From assembly GCA_963730365.1 (NCBI GenBank), contig CAVSRM010000008.1:62001-126000 (forward strand): a stretch of DNA of 64,000 nt, in the 5' to 3' direction. This DNA comes from Fodinibacter sp963730365 (GTDB lineage: Bacteria > Actinomycetota > Actinomycetes > Actinomycetales > Dermatophilaceae). Both the position numbers and the translations under genes were made by a program. Below, piece by piece: positions 16,595-25,778 of this stretch. Positions within the stretch are counted from its first letter, which is position 1; each line of letters starts with the position of its first letter. The notes under the pieces are model-generated. The model was not told the DNA's origin. It saw nothing but the letters and a program-made list of their open reading frames with translations, and searched no databases.

Positions 16595-17361
16595 CGCTCG
16601 CTCCCATCGCGCATCTCGCGTTCGATCTCCTGCTCGGGATCGGTGTAGTCCACTGGGGTGCGGCCCTGGTCGCGAGCACTGATCACGCGCGAGACCGAGA
16701 GCTCGGCGGGGCTGCCGTCAGGAAGGAGCGCCGGGGTGTCGACGGCGTTGTGCCGGGCGTAGACGCCGGGCACCGGCAGCCCGGCGAGGTTCTCGCCGCC
16801 CTGGAAGCGGCGCTTGCTCCACTCCCGCTGGTCCGGCCCCCTGCCGAGGCGTTCCCGGTGCGCCAGCACCATGGCACCCAGCGCTGCCGTGATGAGCAGT
16901 GCGCTCGTCATCTCGAAGACCCACACGTAGCGACCGAAGATGAGCTGGGCGATACCCGAGACGTTGCCGGTCTGTTCGTTGATGGCAGCGACCCCCACCG
17001 TCTCGCTGATCGTTACCCGACCGATGGCCCCGATGAGGATGCCGCCGAGGCCGAGGGTGAGCAGCACCGTGGCGACGCGCTGGCCCTTGAGCGTCTCGAC
17101 CAGGCTGTCGGAGGAGTCGACCCCGACGAGCATGAGGACGAAGAGGAAGAGCATCATCACCGCGCCGGTGTAGACGAAGATCTGGATCACGCCGAGGAAG
17201 TCGGCGTTCTGCGCGATGTAGAAGACGCCGAGGATGATCATGGTCATGGCCATGCCGATGGCCGCGTGCACGGCCTTCCTCGCGAAGACCAGGCCGAGCG
17301 CACCCACGACGGCGAGCGGCCCGAGGATCCAGAACATCACGGCCTCACCGGTGCCGGTCAC
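16591..17361 (-). CDS. nuoJ: NADH-quinone oxidoreductase subunit J
   Basis: A 256-residue membrane subunit. The start is GTG 17361, overlapping the nuoI stop (GTGA). The conserved third helix with its pi-bulge region, GVIQIFVYTGAVMMLFLFVLMLVG, is intact. After about residue 175 a long polar cytoplasmic tail follows (~80 residues, ending ...EIEREMRDGSER). Such tails are usual in actinobacterial NuoJ. Confidence 0.95.
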   Translation of the reverse strand: MTGTGEAVMFWILGPLAVVGALGLVFARKAVHAAIGMAMTMIILGVFYIAQNADFLGVIQIFVYTGAVMMLFLFVLMLVGVDSSDSLVETLKGQRVATVLLTLGLGGILIGAIGRVTISETVGVAAINEQTGNVSGIAQLIFGRYVWVFEMTSALLITAALGAMVLAHRERLGRGPDQREWSKRRFQGGENLAGLPVPGVYARHNAVDTPALLPDGSPAELSVSRVISARDQGRTPVDYTDPEQEIEREMRDGSER

Positions 17362-17975
17362 GAGGTCACCTCCACGTCGTCGCCGGTTCGGGTGCTCGCG
17401 GCGGCGTACTCCCGCTGCGCCTCGGTGGCCGCGCTGACCTTGCCGAGGTAGTAGTCGCGCTCCTCCATGCCCTCCACCATCGGGAACGGCGGCTGCACCA
17501 TGCCCTGGGAGAGCGGCACGAGCAACTGGTCCTTGGTGAAGATCAGGTCGGCGCGGTTGTTGTCGGCGAGCTCGTAGACGTTCGTCATCGTCAACGCCCG
17601 GGTCGGGCAGGCCTCGATGCACAGCCCGCAGAAGATGCACCGCAGGTAGTTGATCTGGTAGACGCTGCCGTAGCGCTCGCCCGGGCTGAACCGGCCGGCG
17701 CCCCCCTCGGAGTCGTCGTTGTCGGCGCCCTCCACGAGGATCGCGTCGGCGGGGCACGCCCACGCGCACAGTTCGCACCCGACGCACTTCTCCAGGCCAT
17801 CAGGATGCCGGTTGAGCTGGTGCCGTCCGTGGAAGCGCGGCTGGGTCGGGCGGCGCTCCTCCGGGTACTCGGCGGTGGCGACCTTGCGGAACATCGTCGA
17901 GAAGGTCACGCCGAAACCGGCGACCGGGGCGAACAGGTCGGAGAAGAAGCCGGCCTTCTTCTGGTCGTCAGCCAC
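17358..17975 (-). CDS. nuoI: NADH-quinone oxidoreductase subunit I
   Basis: A 205-residue subunit carrying two [4Fe-4S] clusters (N6a/N6b): CVGCELCAWACP and CIFCGLCIEACP. The start GTG 17975 has AAGGAGG 8 nt upstream and overlaps the nuoH stop by 8 nt. It differs from the second-cluster NuoI at 33-680 in its tail and inter-cluster loop, which is longer here (DNDDSEGGAGRFSPGERYG). Confidence 0.96.
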   Translation of the reverse strand: MADDQKKAGFFSDLFAPVAGFGVTFSTMFRKVATAEYPEERRPTQPRFHGRHQLNRHPDGLEKCVGCELCAWACPADAILVEGADNDDSEGGAGRFSPGERYGSVYQINYLRCIFCGLCIEACPTRALTMTNVYELADNNRADLIFTKDQLLVPLSQGMVQPPFPMVEGMEERDYYLGKVSAATEAQREYAAASTRTGDDVEVTS

Positions 17976-19356
17976 GAGTGGCCTCCTTGGTGTCGCTGGG
18001 CTCCCCCGCCGAGGGCAGGGCCGCCGCCGCGAGCGAGGGCTCGCGAAGGCGTTGTCCGGGCATGGGTGGCACGGGGTGGCCACCGGCATACGGGTCGATC
18101 TCGTCCGGGACCTCCGGGTGCGCAACGACGTCCTTGGCCTCGGCGCGGCGGTCCCAGAGCCACCCTCCCACGAGGGCGAGGACGGCGATCAGCCCGACCA
18201 GGAACAGCGACACCACGGGGAAGCTGCGGCCGGCGAAGTCGATGCTGCCACCGAGCCAGCCGTTCTGGCCGGCCCGGAAGAAGGCGACGAGGACGACCCA
18301 CGCCAGCGTCGCCGGGATGAGGAACTTCCACCCGAACCGCATGAACTGGTCGTAGCGCACCCGGGGCAGCGAGCCGCGCAGCCACACGAAGACGAACATG
18401 AACGACCACAGCTTGATGACGAACCACAACAGGCCCCACCAGCCCTGGTCGAACATCCCGTCGTTGATCGCCGCGATCCCGGGAGGCGCGGCGGGCCCAC
18501 CGAGGAACATCGTCGTCGCCAGGGCTGCGACGGTGAACATGTTGATGTACTCCCCGAGGAAGAACATCGCGAAGCGCATCGAGCCGTACTCGGTGTGGAA
18601 CCCGCCGGTGAGCTCACCCTCGCCCTCGGCGAGGTCGAAGGGCAGCCGGTTGGTCTCGCCGACCATGGTGATGACGTAGACGAAGAAGCTGAAGAACGCC
18701 GGGATGATGAACCACAGGTCAGCCTGGGCGGCGACGATCTGCGAGGTCGACATCGACCCTGCGTAGAGGAACACCGCGACCAGCGAGAGGCCCATGGCGA
18801 TCTCGTAGGAGATCATCTGGGCCGAGCTGCGCAGCCCGCCCATGAGCGGGTAGGTCGACCCCGAGGACCATCCGGCGAGCACGACCCCGTAGATGCCGAT
18901 GCCCGCCACCGCGAGCACGAGGAGGACGGCGACGGGGGTGTCCGTGAGCTGGAGCGGTGTCGTGTGGCCGAACAGGGAGACCACCCCGCCGAGCGGGATG
19001 ATCGAGAACGCGACGAAGGCCATCGTCGCGGTGATGAGCGGCGCCAGGGTGAACACGAACGCGTCGGCGGCCTTGGGCCGCACGTCCTCCTTGAGCATCG
19101 ACTTCATGCCGTCGGCGAGGGTCTGGAGGAGCCCGAAGGGTCCGTTGCGGTTGGGACCGGGGCGCTGCTGCATCCGGCCGATGACGCGGCGCTCGAACCA
19201 GATCACCAGCAGGGTGGAGAGCAGCAGGAAGACGAAGATGCCGAGCGCCTTGACCAGGCTCAGCCAGAGCGGGGTGTCGCTGAAGTCGGCGACCGGGTTG
19301 TCGGTGCCCTCGGTGACGAGGGTGACGACGTGCGGCAGGGCCGTCAGAGTGCTCAT
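17968..19356 (-). CDS. nuoH: NADH-quinone oxidoreductase subunit H
   Basis: A 462-residue membrane subunit shaping the quinone tunnel. WFERRVIGRMQQRPGPNRNGPFG, DGMKSMLKEDVRPKAAD, GGLRSSAQMISYEIAMGL and ETNRLPFDLAEGEGELTGGFHTEYGSMRF match the family exactly. The final ~70 residues form a polar, Pro/Glu-rich tail outside the membrane. The start ATG 19356 overlaps the nuoG stop as ATGA. Confidence 0.96.
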   Translation of the reverse strand: MSTLTALPHVVTLVTEGTDNPVADFSDTPLWLSLVKALGIFVFLLLSTLLVIWFERRVIGRMQQRPGPNRNGPFGLLQTLADGMKSMLKEDVRPKAADAFVFTLAPLITATMAFVAFSIIPLGGVVSLFGHTTPLQLTDTPVAVLLVLAVAGIGIYGVVLAGWSSGSTYPLMGGLRSSAQMISYEIAMGLSLVAVFLYAGSMSTSQIVAAQADLWFIIPAFFSFFVYVITMVGETNRLPFDLAEGEGELTGGFHTEYGSMRFAMFFLGEYINMFTVAALATTMFLGGPAAPPGIAAINDGMFDQGWWGLLWFVIKLWSFMFVFVWLRGSLPRVRYDQFMRFGWKFLIPATLAWVVLVAFFRAGQNGWLGGSIDFAGRSFPVVSLFLVGLIAVLALVGGWLWDRRAEAKDVVAHPEVPDEIDPYAGGHPVPPMPGQRLREPSLAAAALPSAGEPSDTKEATRG

Positions 19357-21818
19357 GCCTGCTCCTCCTTGGTGACGGAGACGAGTGCACCGGGTGCGCC
19401 CGCGAGGGCCGGTCTCAGGTCGCAGCCCGCGGAGTTGGTCGGCAGCCAGACGACGTGGTCGGCCATCTGGCAGACGAGGACCGGCGCGGTCACCCTGGTC
19501 TCGCCGACGCCCACCCACAGGTGGTCGCCGTCGACGACACCGAGGGCTGCGGCCGTCGATGCGGAGAGCCTGGCCACGGGACGAGGAGCCGTGCCCGCGA
19601 GGAAGGGTTCACCGTCCTGGAGCGACCCACGGTCGAGCAGGTGGCGCCAGGTGGCGAGCACGAGCGTGCCGTCATCGGGGCTGGGCACCTCTCCGGCCTC
19701 GACCTCCGGGGCGGCCGGGCGCTCTCCGGCCCACCGGCCCAGGGCCGCCATCTCGGCGCGCACCTCGCGCAGCGTGCGGGTGCCGAGGAACTCGCCCATC
19801 TCGTCGGCGAGCATGCCGAGCGCGCGGTAGTCACTGACGTGAGCGGTGTCCAGGGCCGCGGTGAAGGCGCGGACCCGTCCCTCCCAGTCGAAGAACGACC
19901 CAGCCTTCTCGGCGTGAGCGGCCACGGGGAGAACGACGTCGGCCACGGCGGTGACGGCAGAGGGCCGGATCTCAAGGGACACGACGAAGGGGTTCTCGAG
20001 GGCCTGCGCGGCGCCGGCCACGCCGAGGTCCGCGGGGTCGACGCCACCGACGACGAGGGCGCCGAGCGATCCGGAGGCGGCTGCCTCGAGGATCGCCGCG
20101 GTGTCCCGCCCGGGAGCGTGGGGCAGGCCGTCGACCTGCCAGGTCGTCGCCACCTCGGCGCGAGCGGCGGCGTCGGTCACGGGACGCCCGCCGGGCAGGA
20201 GCGTCGGGAGGGCACCGGCCTCCAGGGCGCCACGCTCGCCGGCGCGCCGCGGCACCCAGGCCAGACGGGCACCGGTGGAGCGGGCGAGGGCTGCTGCCGC
20301 GCTGAGGGCGCCGGGCACCATCGCGAGGCGCTCCCCGACGAGGATGACGGCGTCCTGCGCGAGGGCGGCGGCGGCCTCCGTGACGAGGTCGGAGCCCGAG
20401 CCGTCGGCCAGCGCAGCGAGGACCTCCGGCTCCGTGCCGGGCGCGGTCGGGATGAGCTGGCCACCGACCTTGTCGAGGCCGCGCGTGGCCAGCGGCGAGA
20501 CGGCATACACGGCCGTCCGGTGCTTGCGGAAGGCCTTGCGCAGGCGGAGGAAGACGATCGGGCTCTCCTCCTCGGGCTCGAACCCGACGAGCAGCACCGC
20601 GCCGGCCGACTCGAGGTCGGCGTAGGTGACGGCACCGTCCTCGGGTCCGGTCGCCACGACGTGGGAGGCGAGGAAGTCGGCCTCCTCCTGGGAGTGCGGG
20701 CGGGCGCGGAAGTCGACGTCGTTCGTGCCCAGCACGGTGCGTGCGAACTTGCCGTAGGCGTAGGCGTCCTCGGCGCTGACCCGGCCGCCGACGAGCACAC
20801 CGGCGGAAGATGCCGCGCGCAGGCCCGCGGAGGCGGTCTCGAGGGCTTCACGCCAGGAGGCGACCCGCAGCTCGCCGTCGTCGCCGCGCACCATCGGGAA
20901 CTCGAAGCGGTCCCCCACGGAGGTGTAGGCGAAGGCCCAACGGCCCTTGTCGCAGTTCCACTCCTCGTTGACGAGCGGGTCGGCCATCGCCATTCGCCGG
21001 AGCACGGTGCCGCGACGGTGGTCGGTGCGCTGGGCGCAGCCGCTCGCGCAGTGCTCGCAGGCGCTGGGGGTGGAGACGAGGTCGAAGGGCCGGGAGCGGA
21101 AGCGGTACGCGGCGCCGGTGAGGGCACCCACCGGACAGATCTGGACCGTGTTGCCGGAGAAGTAGGACTCGAAGGGCTTCTCCTCGTAGATGCCGACCTG
21201 CTGGAGCGCACCGCGCTCGACGAGCGCGATGAACGGGTCTCCGGCGACCTGGTCGGAGAAGCGGGTGCAGCGCGCGCACAGGACACAACGTTCGCGGTCC
21301 AGGAGCACCTGGGAGGAGATGTTGATCGGCTTGGGGTAGGTGCGCTTGACGTCCTCGAAGCGCGACGTGGCGCGCCCGTTGCTCATCGCCTGGTTCTGCA
21401 GCGGGCACTCCCCGCCCTTGTCGCAGACGGGGCAGTCGAGCGGGTGGTTGATGAGGAGGAACTCCATGACACCGTGCTGCGCCTTGTCGGCGACGGCGGA
21501 GGTGTGCTGGGTCTTCACGAGCATCCCGGGTGCCGCGACCATCGTGCAAGAGGCCTGCGGCTTGGGCATCCAGCTGGGCTCGCCGGGGTTGCCGTCGGCG
21601 TCGGGCCGGCCGGGCATCGCGACCTCGACGAGGCACTGGCGGCAGGCCCCGATCGGGTCCAGGCCGGGGTGGTCGCAGAAGCGCGGGATGTCGATCCCCA
21701 GCTGCTCGGCGGCCCGGATCACCAGGGTCCCCTTGGGCACCGACACCTCGGCACCGTCGATGGTGAGCGTGACGAGGTCGGCCGCGGCAGCTGCGGTCTT
21801 CTCGGGCGCGGTCGTCAT
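19353..21818 (-). CDS. nuoG: NADH-quinone oxidoreductase subunit G
   Basis: An 821-residue iron-sulfur subunit of the NADH module. The N-terminal [2Fe-2S] ferredoxin domain is CDHPGLDPIGACRQC, followed by the His-Cys cluster region (HPLDCPVCDKGGECPLQ), CVLCARCTRF...CPVGAL and the additional cluster motif CEHCASGCA. The rest is a molybdopterin-oxidoreductase-like fold that is degenerate, as usual in NuoG. The start ATG 21818 overlaps the nuoF stop; the longer frame to 21896 would overlap nuoF without support. Confidence 0.95.
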   Translation of the reverse strand: MTTAPEKTAAAAADLVTLTIDGAEVSVPKGTLVIRAAEQLGIDIPRFCDHPGLDPIGACRQCLVEVAMPGRPDADGNPGEPSWMPKPQASCTMVAAPGMLVKTQHTSAVADKAQHGVMEFLLINHPLDCPVCDKGGECPLQNQAMSNGRATSRFEDVKRTYPKPINISSQVLLDRERCVLCARCTRFSDQVAGDPFIALVERGALQQVGIYEEKPFESYFSGNTVQICPVGALTGAAYRFRSRPFDLVSTPSACEHCASGCAQRTDHRRGTVLRRMAMADPLVNEEWNCDKGRWAFAYTSVGDRFEFPMVRGDDGELRVASWREALETASAGLRAASSAGVLVGGRVSAEDAYAYGKFARTVLGTNDVDFRARPHSQEEADFLASHVVATGPEDGAVTYADLESAGAVLLVGFEPEEESPIVFLRLRKAFRKHRTAVYAVSPLATRGLDKVGGQLIPTAPGTEPEVLAALADGSGSDLVTEAAAALAQDAVILVGERLAMVPGALSAAAALARSTGARLAWVPRRAGERGALEAGALPTLLPGGRPVTDAAARAEVATTWQVDGLPHAPGRDTAAILEAAASGSLGALVVGGVDPADLGVAGAAQALENPFVVSLEIRPSAVTAVADVVLPVAAHAEKAGSFFDWEGRVRAFTAALDTAHVSDYRALGMLADEMGEFLGTRTLREVRAEMAALGRWAGERPAAPEVEAGEVPSPDDGTLVLATWRHLLDRGSLQDGEPFLAGTAPRPVARLSASTAAALGVVDGDHLWVGVGETRVTAPVLVCQMADHVVWLPTNSAGCDLRPALAGAPGALVSVTKEEQA

Positions 21819-23152
21819 GCGGTCACGCTCTCCTTGGTGTGGGTGTCGCCGCCGTCCTTGGCGAACAACGTCGACGCGTGGGGGTCGAACGGGCACCCCC
21901 CGTGCGTGAGGTGCGCGATGAACTCGTCGCGGAAGTACTGGATGGAGCTGGTGATGGGGCTCGTCGCCCCGTCACCGAGGGCGCAGAAGGCTCGCCCGAG
22001 GATGTTGTCACAGATGTCGAGGAGCTTGTCGAGGTCCTCCTCGCTGCCCTGCCCCTGCTCGAGCCTGCCGAGGATCTGCTTGAGCCACCACGTGCCCTCG
22101 CGGCAGGGGGTGCACTTGCCGCAGGACTCGTGCATGTAGAAGTCGGTCCAGCGGTCGACGGCGCGCACGACGCAGGTCGTCTCGTCGAAGATCTGCAGGG
22201 CCCGGGTGCCGAGCATCGAGCCGGCTGCGCCGACGGACTCGAAGTCGAGGGGCACGTCGAGGTGCTCGTCGGTGAACAGGGGGGTCGAGCTGCCGCCCGG
22301 GGTCCAGAACTTCAGCCCCTTGTCGGGGTCGCGCATCCCGCCGGCCAGGTCGAGCAGCTCGCGCAGCGTGATGCCCAGGGGCGCCTCGAACTGGCCGGGG
22401 TTCTTGACGTGGCCGGACAACGAGAAGATGCCGAAGCCGGTGGACTTCTCGGTGCCCATGCCGCTGAACCAGTCGGCTCCCTCGAGGATGATGCCGGGCA
22501 CGGACGCGATGGACTCGACGTTGTTGACCGACGTCGGCCGGGCGTACAGGCCGGCGGCGCCGGGGAACGGCGGCTTGGACCGCGGCTGGCCGCGACGCCC
22601 CTCGAGGCTGTCGAGCAGGGCGGTCTCCTCGCCGCAGATGTAGGCGCCGGCTCCCGCGTGCACGGTGATGTCCAGGGTCACGCCGGTGCCGTGGATGTCG
22701 GTGCCGAGGTGGCCCGCCTCATACGCCTCCTCGACCGCCCGCATGAGCCTCCGGTAGACGTGAACGACCTCGCCGCGGAGGTAGATGAACGCGTGCTCGC
22801 AGCCGATGGCGTAGGAGCTGATGGCGATGCCCTCGATGAGCACGTGCGGGTTGGCCATCATGAGCGGGGTGTCCTTGCACGTGCCCGGCTCGGACTCGTC
22901 GGCGTTGACGACGAGGTAGCGGGCCCCACCGTCGGGCGGAGCCATGAACGACCACTTCATCCCGGTGGGGAAGCCGGCGCCGCCGCGGCCACGCAGGGAG
23001 GAGTCCTTCACGGCGGTGATGATGTCGGCCGGCTCCATGGCGAGAGCCTTGTCCAGCGCCCGGTAGCCGCCGTTGCGCAGGTAGGTGTCGAGGGTCCAGG
23101 ACTGCGGGTCGTCCCAGAAGGCGCTGAGGATCGGCGTGAGCGTGCTCGTCAT
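21815..23152 (-). CDS. nuoF: NADH-quinone oxidoreductase subunit F (NADH/FMN site)
   Basis: A 445-residue catalytic subunit that binds NADH, FMN and cluster N3. Key motifs are RGRGGAGFPTGMKW (FMN/NADH), CGEETALLDSLEGRRGQPRSKPP, and the N3 ligands ESCGKCTPCREGT followed by C further on (GRAFCALGDGA). It is coupled on both sides by ATGA overlaps. Its presence makes this operon, unlike the 1-3.6 kb cluster, a genuine NADH dehydrogenase. Confidence 0.96.
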   Translation of the reverse strand: MTSTLTPILSAFWDDPQSWTLDTYLRNGGYRALDKALAMEPADIITAVKDSSLRGRGGAGFPTGMKWSFMAPPDGGARYLVVNADESEPGTCKDTPLMMANPHVLIEGIAISSYAIGCEHAFIYLRGEVVHVYRRLMRAVEEAYEAGHLGTDIHGTGVTLDITVHAGAGAYICGEETALLDSLEGRRGQPRSKPPFPGAAGLYARPTSVNNVESIASVPGIILEGADWFSGMGTEKSTGFGIFSLSGHVKNPGQFEAPLGITLRELLDLAGGMRDPDKGLKFWTPGGSSTPLFTDEHLDVPLDFESVGAAGSMLGTRALQIFDETTCVVRAVDRWTDFYMHESCGKCTPCREGTWWLKQILGRLEQGQGSEEDLDKLLDICDNILGRAFCALGDGATSPITSSIQYFRDEFIAHLTHGGCPFDPHASTLFAKDGGDTHTKESVTA

Positions 23153-24354
23153 CGCTGGCCCTTCCCGTCGGTGTCGTCGCTGTCATCGGAGTCTGAGTCG
23201 GCGTCGAACAGGGTCGCCGTGGGCGCCCCGTCCTGGTCCTTCGGGACCGAGGCACTCTGGGCCGAGATGTTGGCGGCGCGGTCCTTGGGGTCCTCGAGGT
23301 CCGCGTCCTGCGCCGGGGGGATGTCGACGGTCTCGGCGGGCACCCGGACGTCGCGCGACTCACCGCGAACACCGTCGCCGGTCGAGACGACGGGGGGGGT
23401 GGACGGCGCGTCGGTCGTCTTCCTCGAGCCAGACCGCTTCTTCGACGTGCTCGTCGGAGACGAGGATCCGGCGTCGTCGGCCGCTCCCCCGGGCTTCTCG
23501 CCCGGCGTGTCATCGCGCTCGTCGCTGTCGGCGGCCGGCTCGGCCTTGGTCGCCGCCGCTTCGGCGCTGGCCGGCGTGGTCTCGGTGCTGCCCGGCGCCG
23601 CACCGCTGGCCGAGCTCTCCGAGGACTGCGACGACGCGCCCTCGGGGGCGGTCCAGCCCTGCTCCTGGGCGATGCGCAGGCCCAGCAGCGTGGGGGGGCC
23701 GGCCCCGACACCCTCATCGGCGAGACCGTCGGGGAACCCCGCCAGCACCCGGCTGACCTCCTTGAAGGAGCAGACCCGGCTCGGGCCACGGGTCGGGGCG
23801 ACCTGGACACCGGCCCGGAGGTCCTCCACCAGGGAGATGGTCGAGGCCGGGGTCTGGTTGTCGAAGAACTCCCAGTTGGCCATCACGACGGGTGCGTAGT
23901 CGCAGGCGGCGTTGCACTCGACGCGCTCGAGGGTGATCGCGCCGTCCTCGGTGGTCTCGTCGTGACCCACCCCGAGGTGCTCGGACACGGCATCCCAGAT
24001 CTCGTCGCCACCCATGATCGCGCACAGGGTGTTGGTGCAGACCCCGACGGTGTAGGTGCCGTTGGGGTGGCGCTTGTACTGGGTGTAGAAGGTCGCGACA
24101 CCTGAGACCTCGGCGGTGGTGAGGTCGAGGAGCTCGGCGCACAGGTCGATGCCCCGGCCCGTGACGTAGCCGTCGACCGACTGCACGAGGTGGAGCAGCG
24201 GCAGCAGGGCCGACCGCTTCTCGGGGTAGCGGGCGATGACCTCGGCGGCATCGGCGCGGAAGGTCGCCTCGACATCGGCGGGGTATGGCTCCTTGGACGC
24301 CTCAGGGACGGTGAGGTGTCCGGATGCGGACTGGAGGCCGAAGTGGTCAGCCAT
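23149..24354 (-). CDS. nuoE: NADH-quinone oxidoreductase subunit E with long disordered C-terminal tail
   Basis: A [2Fe-2S] (N1a) subunit. The thioredoxin-like core covers about residues 20-240, with ligands in CTNTLCAIMGG and VECNAACDYAP. The gene runs to 401 residues because of a ~160-residue Ser/Ala/Asp/Glu-rich tail (for example ASSQSSESSASGAAPGSTE), strongly acidic at its end (DADSDSDDSDDTDGKG). NuoE is usually about 160-250 residues. The start ATG 24354 shares one base with the nuoD stop (TGATG). The tail is likely unstructured and may be lineage-specific. Confidence 0.94.
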   Translation of the reverse strand: MADHFGLQSASGHLTVPEASKEPYPADVEATFRADAAEVIARYPEKRSALLPLLHLVQSVDGYVTGRGIDLCAELLDLTTAEVSGVATFYTQYKRHPNGTYTVGVCTNTLCAIMGGDEIWDAVSEHLGVGHDETTEDGAITLERVECNAACDYAPVVMANWEFFDNQTPASTISLVEDLRAGVQVAPTRGPSRVCSFKEVSRVLAGFPDGLADEGVGAGPPTLLGLRIAQEQGWTAPEGASSQSSESSASGAAPGSTETTPASAEAAATKAEPAADSDERDDTPGEKPGGAADDAGSSSPTSTSKKRSGSRKTTDAPSTPPVVSTGDGVRGESRDVRVPAETVDIPPAQDADLEDPKDRAANISAQSASVPKDQDGAPTATLFDADSDSDDSDDTDGKGQR

Positions 24355-25778
24355 CAGCGGTCGACACCTCCCATGACGGGGTCGATGGATGCCACGGCGA
24401 CGATGACGTCGGCCACCTGGGAGCCTTCGCACATCGCGGCCACGGCCTGGAGGTTGTTGAAGCTGGGGTCGCGGAAGTGGGCCCGGTACGGGCGGGTCCC
24501 ACCGTCGGACACCGCGTGGCAGCCGAGCTCGCCCTTGGCGGACTCGACGGCCGCGTAGGCCTGCCCCGGAGGCACCCGGAAGCCCTCGGTGACGAGCTTG
24601 AAGTGGTGGATCAGGGCCTCCATGGAGGTGCCCATGATCTCCCTGATGTGGTCGAGGCTGTTGCCCTGACCGTCACCCCCGATGGCGAGCTGGGCCGGCC
24701 AGGCGATCTTCTTGTCCTCGACCATGACGGGCTGGCCCTCGGTGCGCTGCAGCCGGTCGAGGGTCTGCTCGACGATCCTCAGGGACTCGTACATCTCGTC
24801 GACGCGCACGCGGTAGCGACCGTAGGCGTCGCAGCTCGTGCGCGTCTGGACCTCGAAGTCGTACGTCTCGTAGCCGCAGTACGGCGCCGACTTGCGCAGG
24901 TCGTGCGGCAGGCCGGTCGAGCGCAGCATGGGCCCGGTGACACCGAGAGCGGTGCACCCGGTGAGGTCGAGGTAGCCCACGCCGACGGTGCGGCCCTTGA
25001 ACAGGGGGTTCTCGTTGAGGAGCATCTCGAGCTCACCGAGGCCGCGGCGCAGCTCGCTGATGACCTCGCGGATCATGTCGACGGCACCGTGCGGCACGTC
25101 CTGGGCCACCCCGCCCGGGCGGATGTAGGCGTTGTTCATTCGCAGGCCGGTGATCGCCTCGAAGACCCGCAGGATGCGCTCGCGCTCGCGGAAGCCGACC
25201 GTCATCACCGTCGTCGCACCGAGCTCCATGCCGCCGGTGCCGATGGCGATGAGGTGGGAGCTGATCCGGGTGAGCTCCATCATCATCACGCGGATGATGC
25301 TGGCGCGCTCGGGGATCTTCTCGGTCACCCCGAGCAGCTTCTCGATGGCCAGGCAGTAGGCGGCCTCCTGGAACATCGGGGTGAGGTAGTCCATGCGGGT
25401 GCAGAACGTCACGCCCTGGGTCCAGGTGCGGAACTCCATGTTCTTCTCGATGCCGGTGTGCAGGTAGCCGATCCCCGCGCGGGCCTCGGTCACCGTCTCG
25501 CCGTCGAGCTCGAGGATGAGGCGGAGCACGCCGTGCGTCGAGGGGTGCTGGGGCCCCATGTTGACGACGATGCGCTCCTCGTGGAGCGCCGTCGCCTCGT
25601 CGACGAGGTCGTTCCAGTCGCCACCGGAGACGGTGAAGACCGTGGCGTCCTCGACGCCCTCGTGGACCGATGCGCCATAGGGGTCGGCGCCCGGCAGCCC
25701 CGGGTCGAGGCCGGGGCTCGGCTCGTCGGAGGTGTCGCGGCTCTCGAAGACGGAGGTCTCGCTGTCGTGGGTCGTCAT
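24354..25778 (-). CDS. nuoD: NADH-quinone oxidoreductase subunit D (49 kDa, quinone site)
   Basis: A 474-residue subunit that forms the quinone site with NuoB. NMGPQHPSTHGVLRLILELDGE carries the conserved quinone-pocket histidine loop, and YLHTGIEKNMEFRTW and FPYTPMF-type residues (RMDYLTPMF) follow. The N-terminal ~60 residues are an acidic extension. It shares a TGATG junction with nuoC. It is the only nuoD in the window, so it might also serve the second complex. Confidence 0.96.
   Translation of the reverse strand: MTTHDSETSVFESRDTSDEPSPGLDPGLPGADPYGASVHEGVEDATVFTVSGGDWNDLVDEATALHEERIVVNMGPQHPSTHGVLRLILELDGETVTEARAGIGYLHTGIEKNMEFRTWTQGVTFCTRMDYLTPMFQEAAYCLAIEKLLGVTEKIPERASIIRVMMMELTRISSHLIAIGTGGMELGATTVMTVGFRERERILRVFEAITGLRMNNAYIRPGGVAQDVPHGAVDMIREVISELRRGLGELEMLLNENPLFKGRTVGVGYLDLTGCTALGVTGPMLRSTGLPHDLRKSAPYCGYETYDFEVQTRTSCDAYGRYRVRVDEMYESLRIVEQTLDRLQRTEGQPVMVEDKKIAWPAQLAIGGDGQGNSLDHIREIMGTSMEALIHHFKLVTEGFRVPPGQAYAAVESAKGELGCHAVSDGGTRPYRAHFRDPSFNNLQAVAAMCEGSQVADVIVAVASIDPVMGGVDR

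Noticed and set aside
14543..16648. Long open frame on the plus strand opposite nuoL/nuoK (about 700 codons)
   Set aside because: Its translation is Arg/Glu/Gly/His-rich low complexity without family motifs, as expected for the antisense of GC-rich genes; nuoL and nuoK on the other strand are unmistakable.
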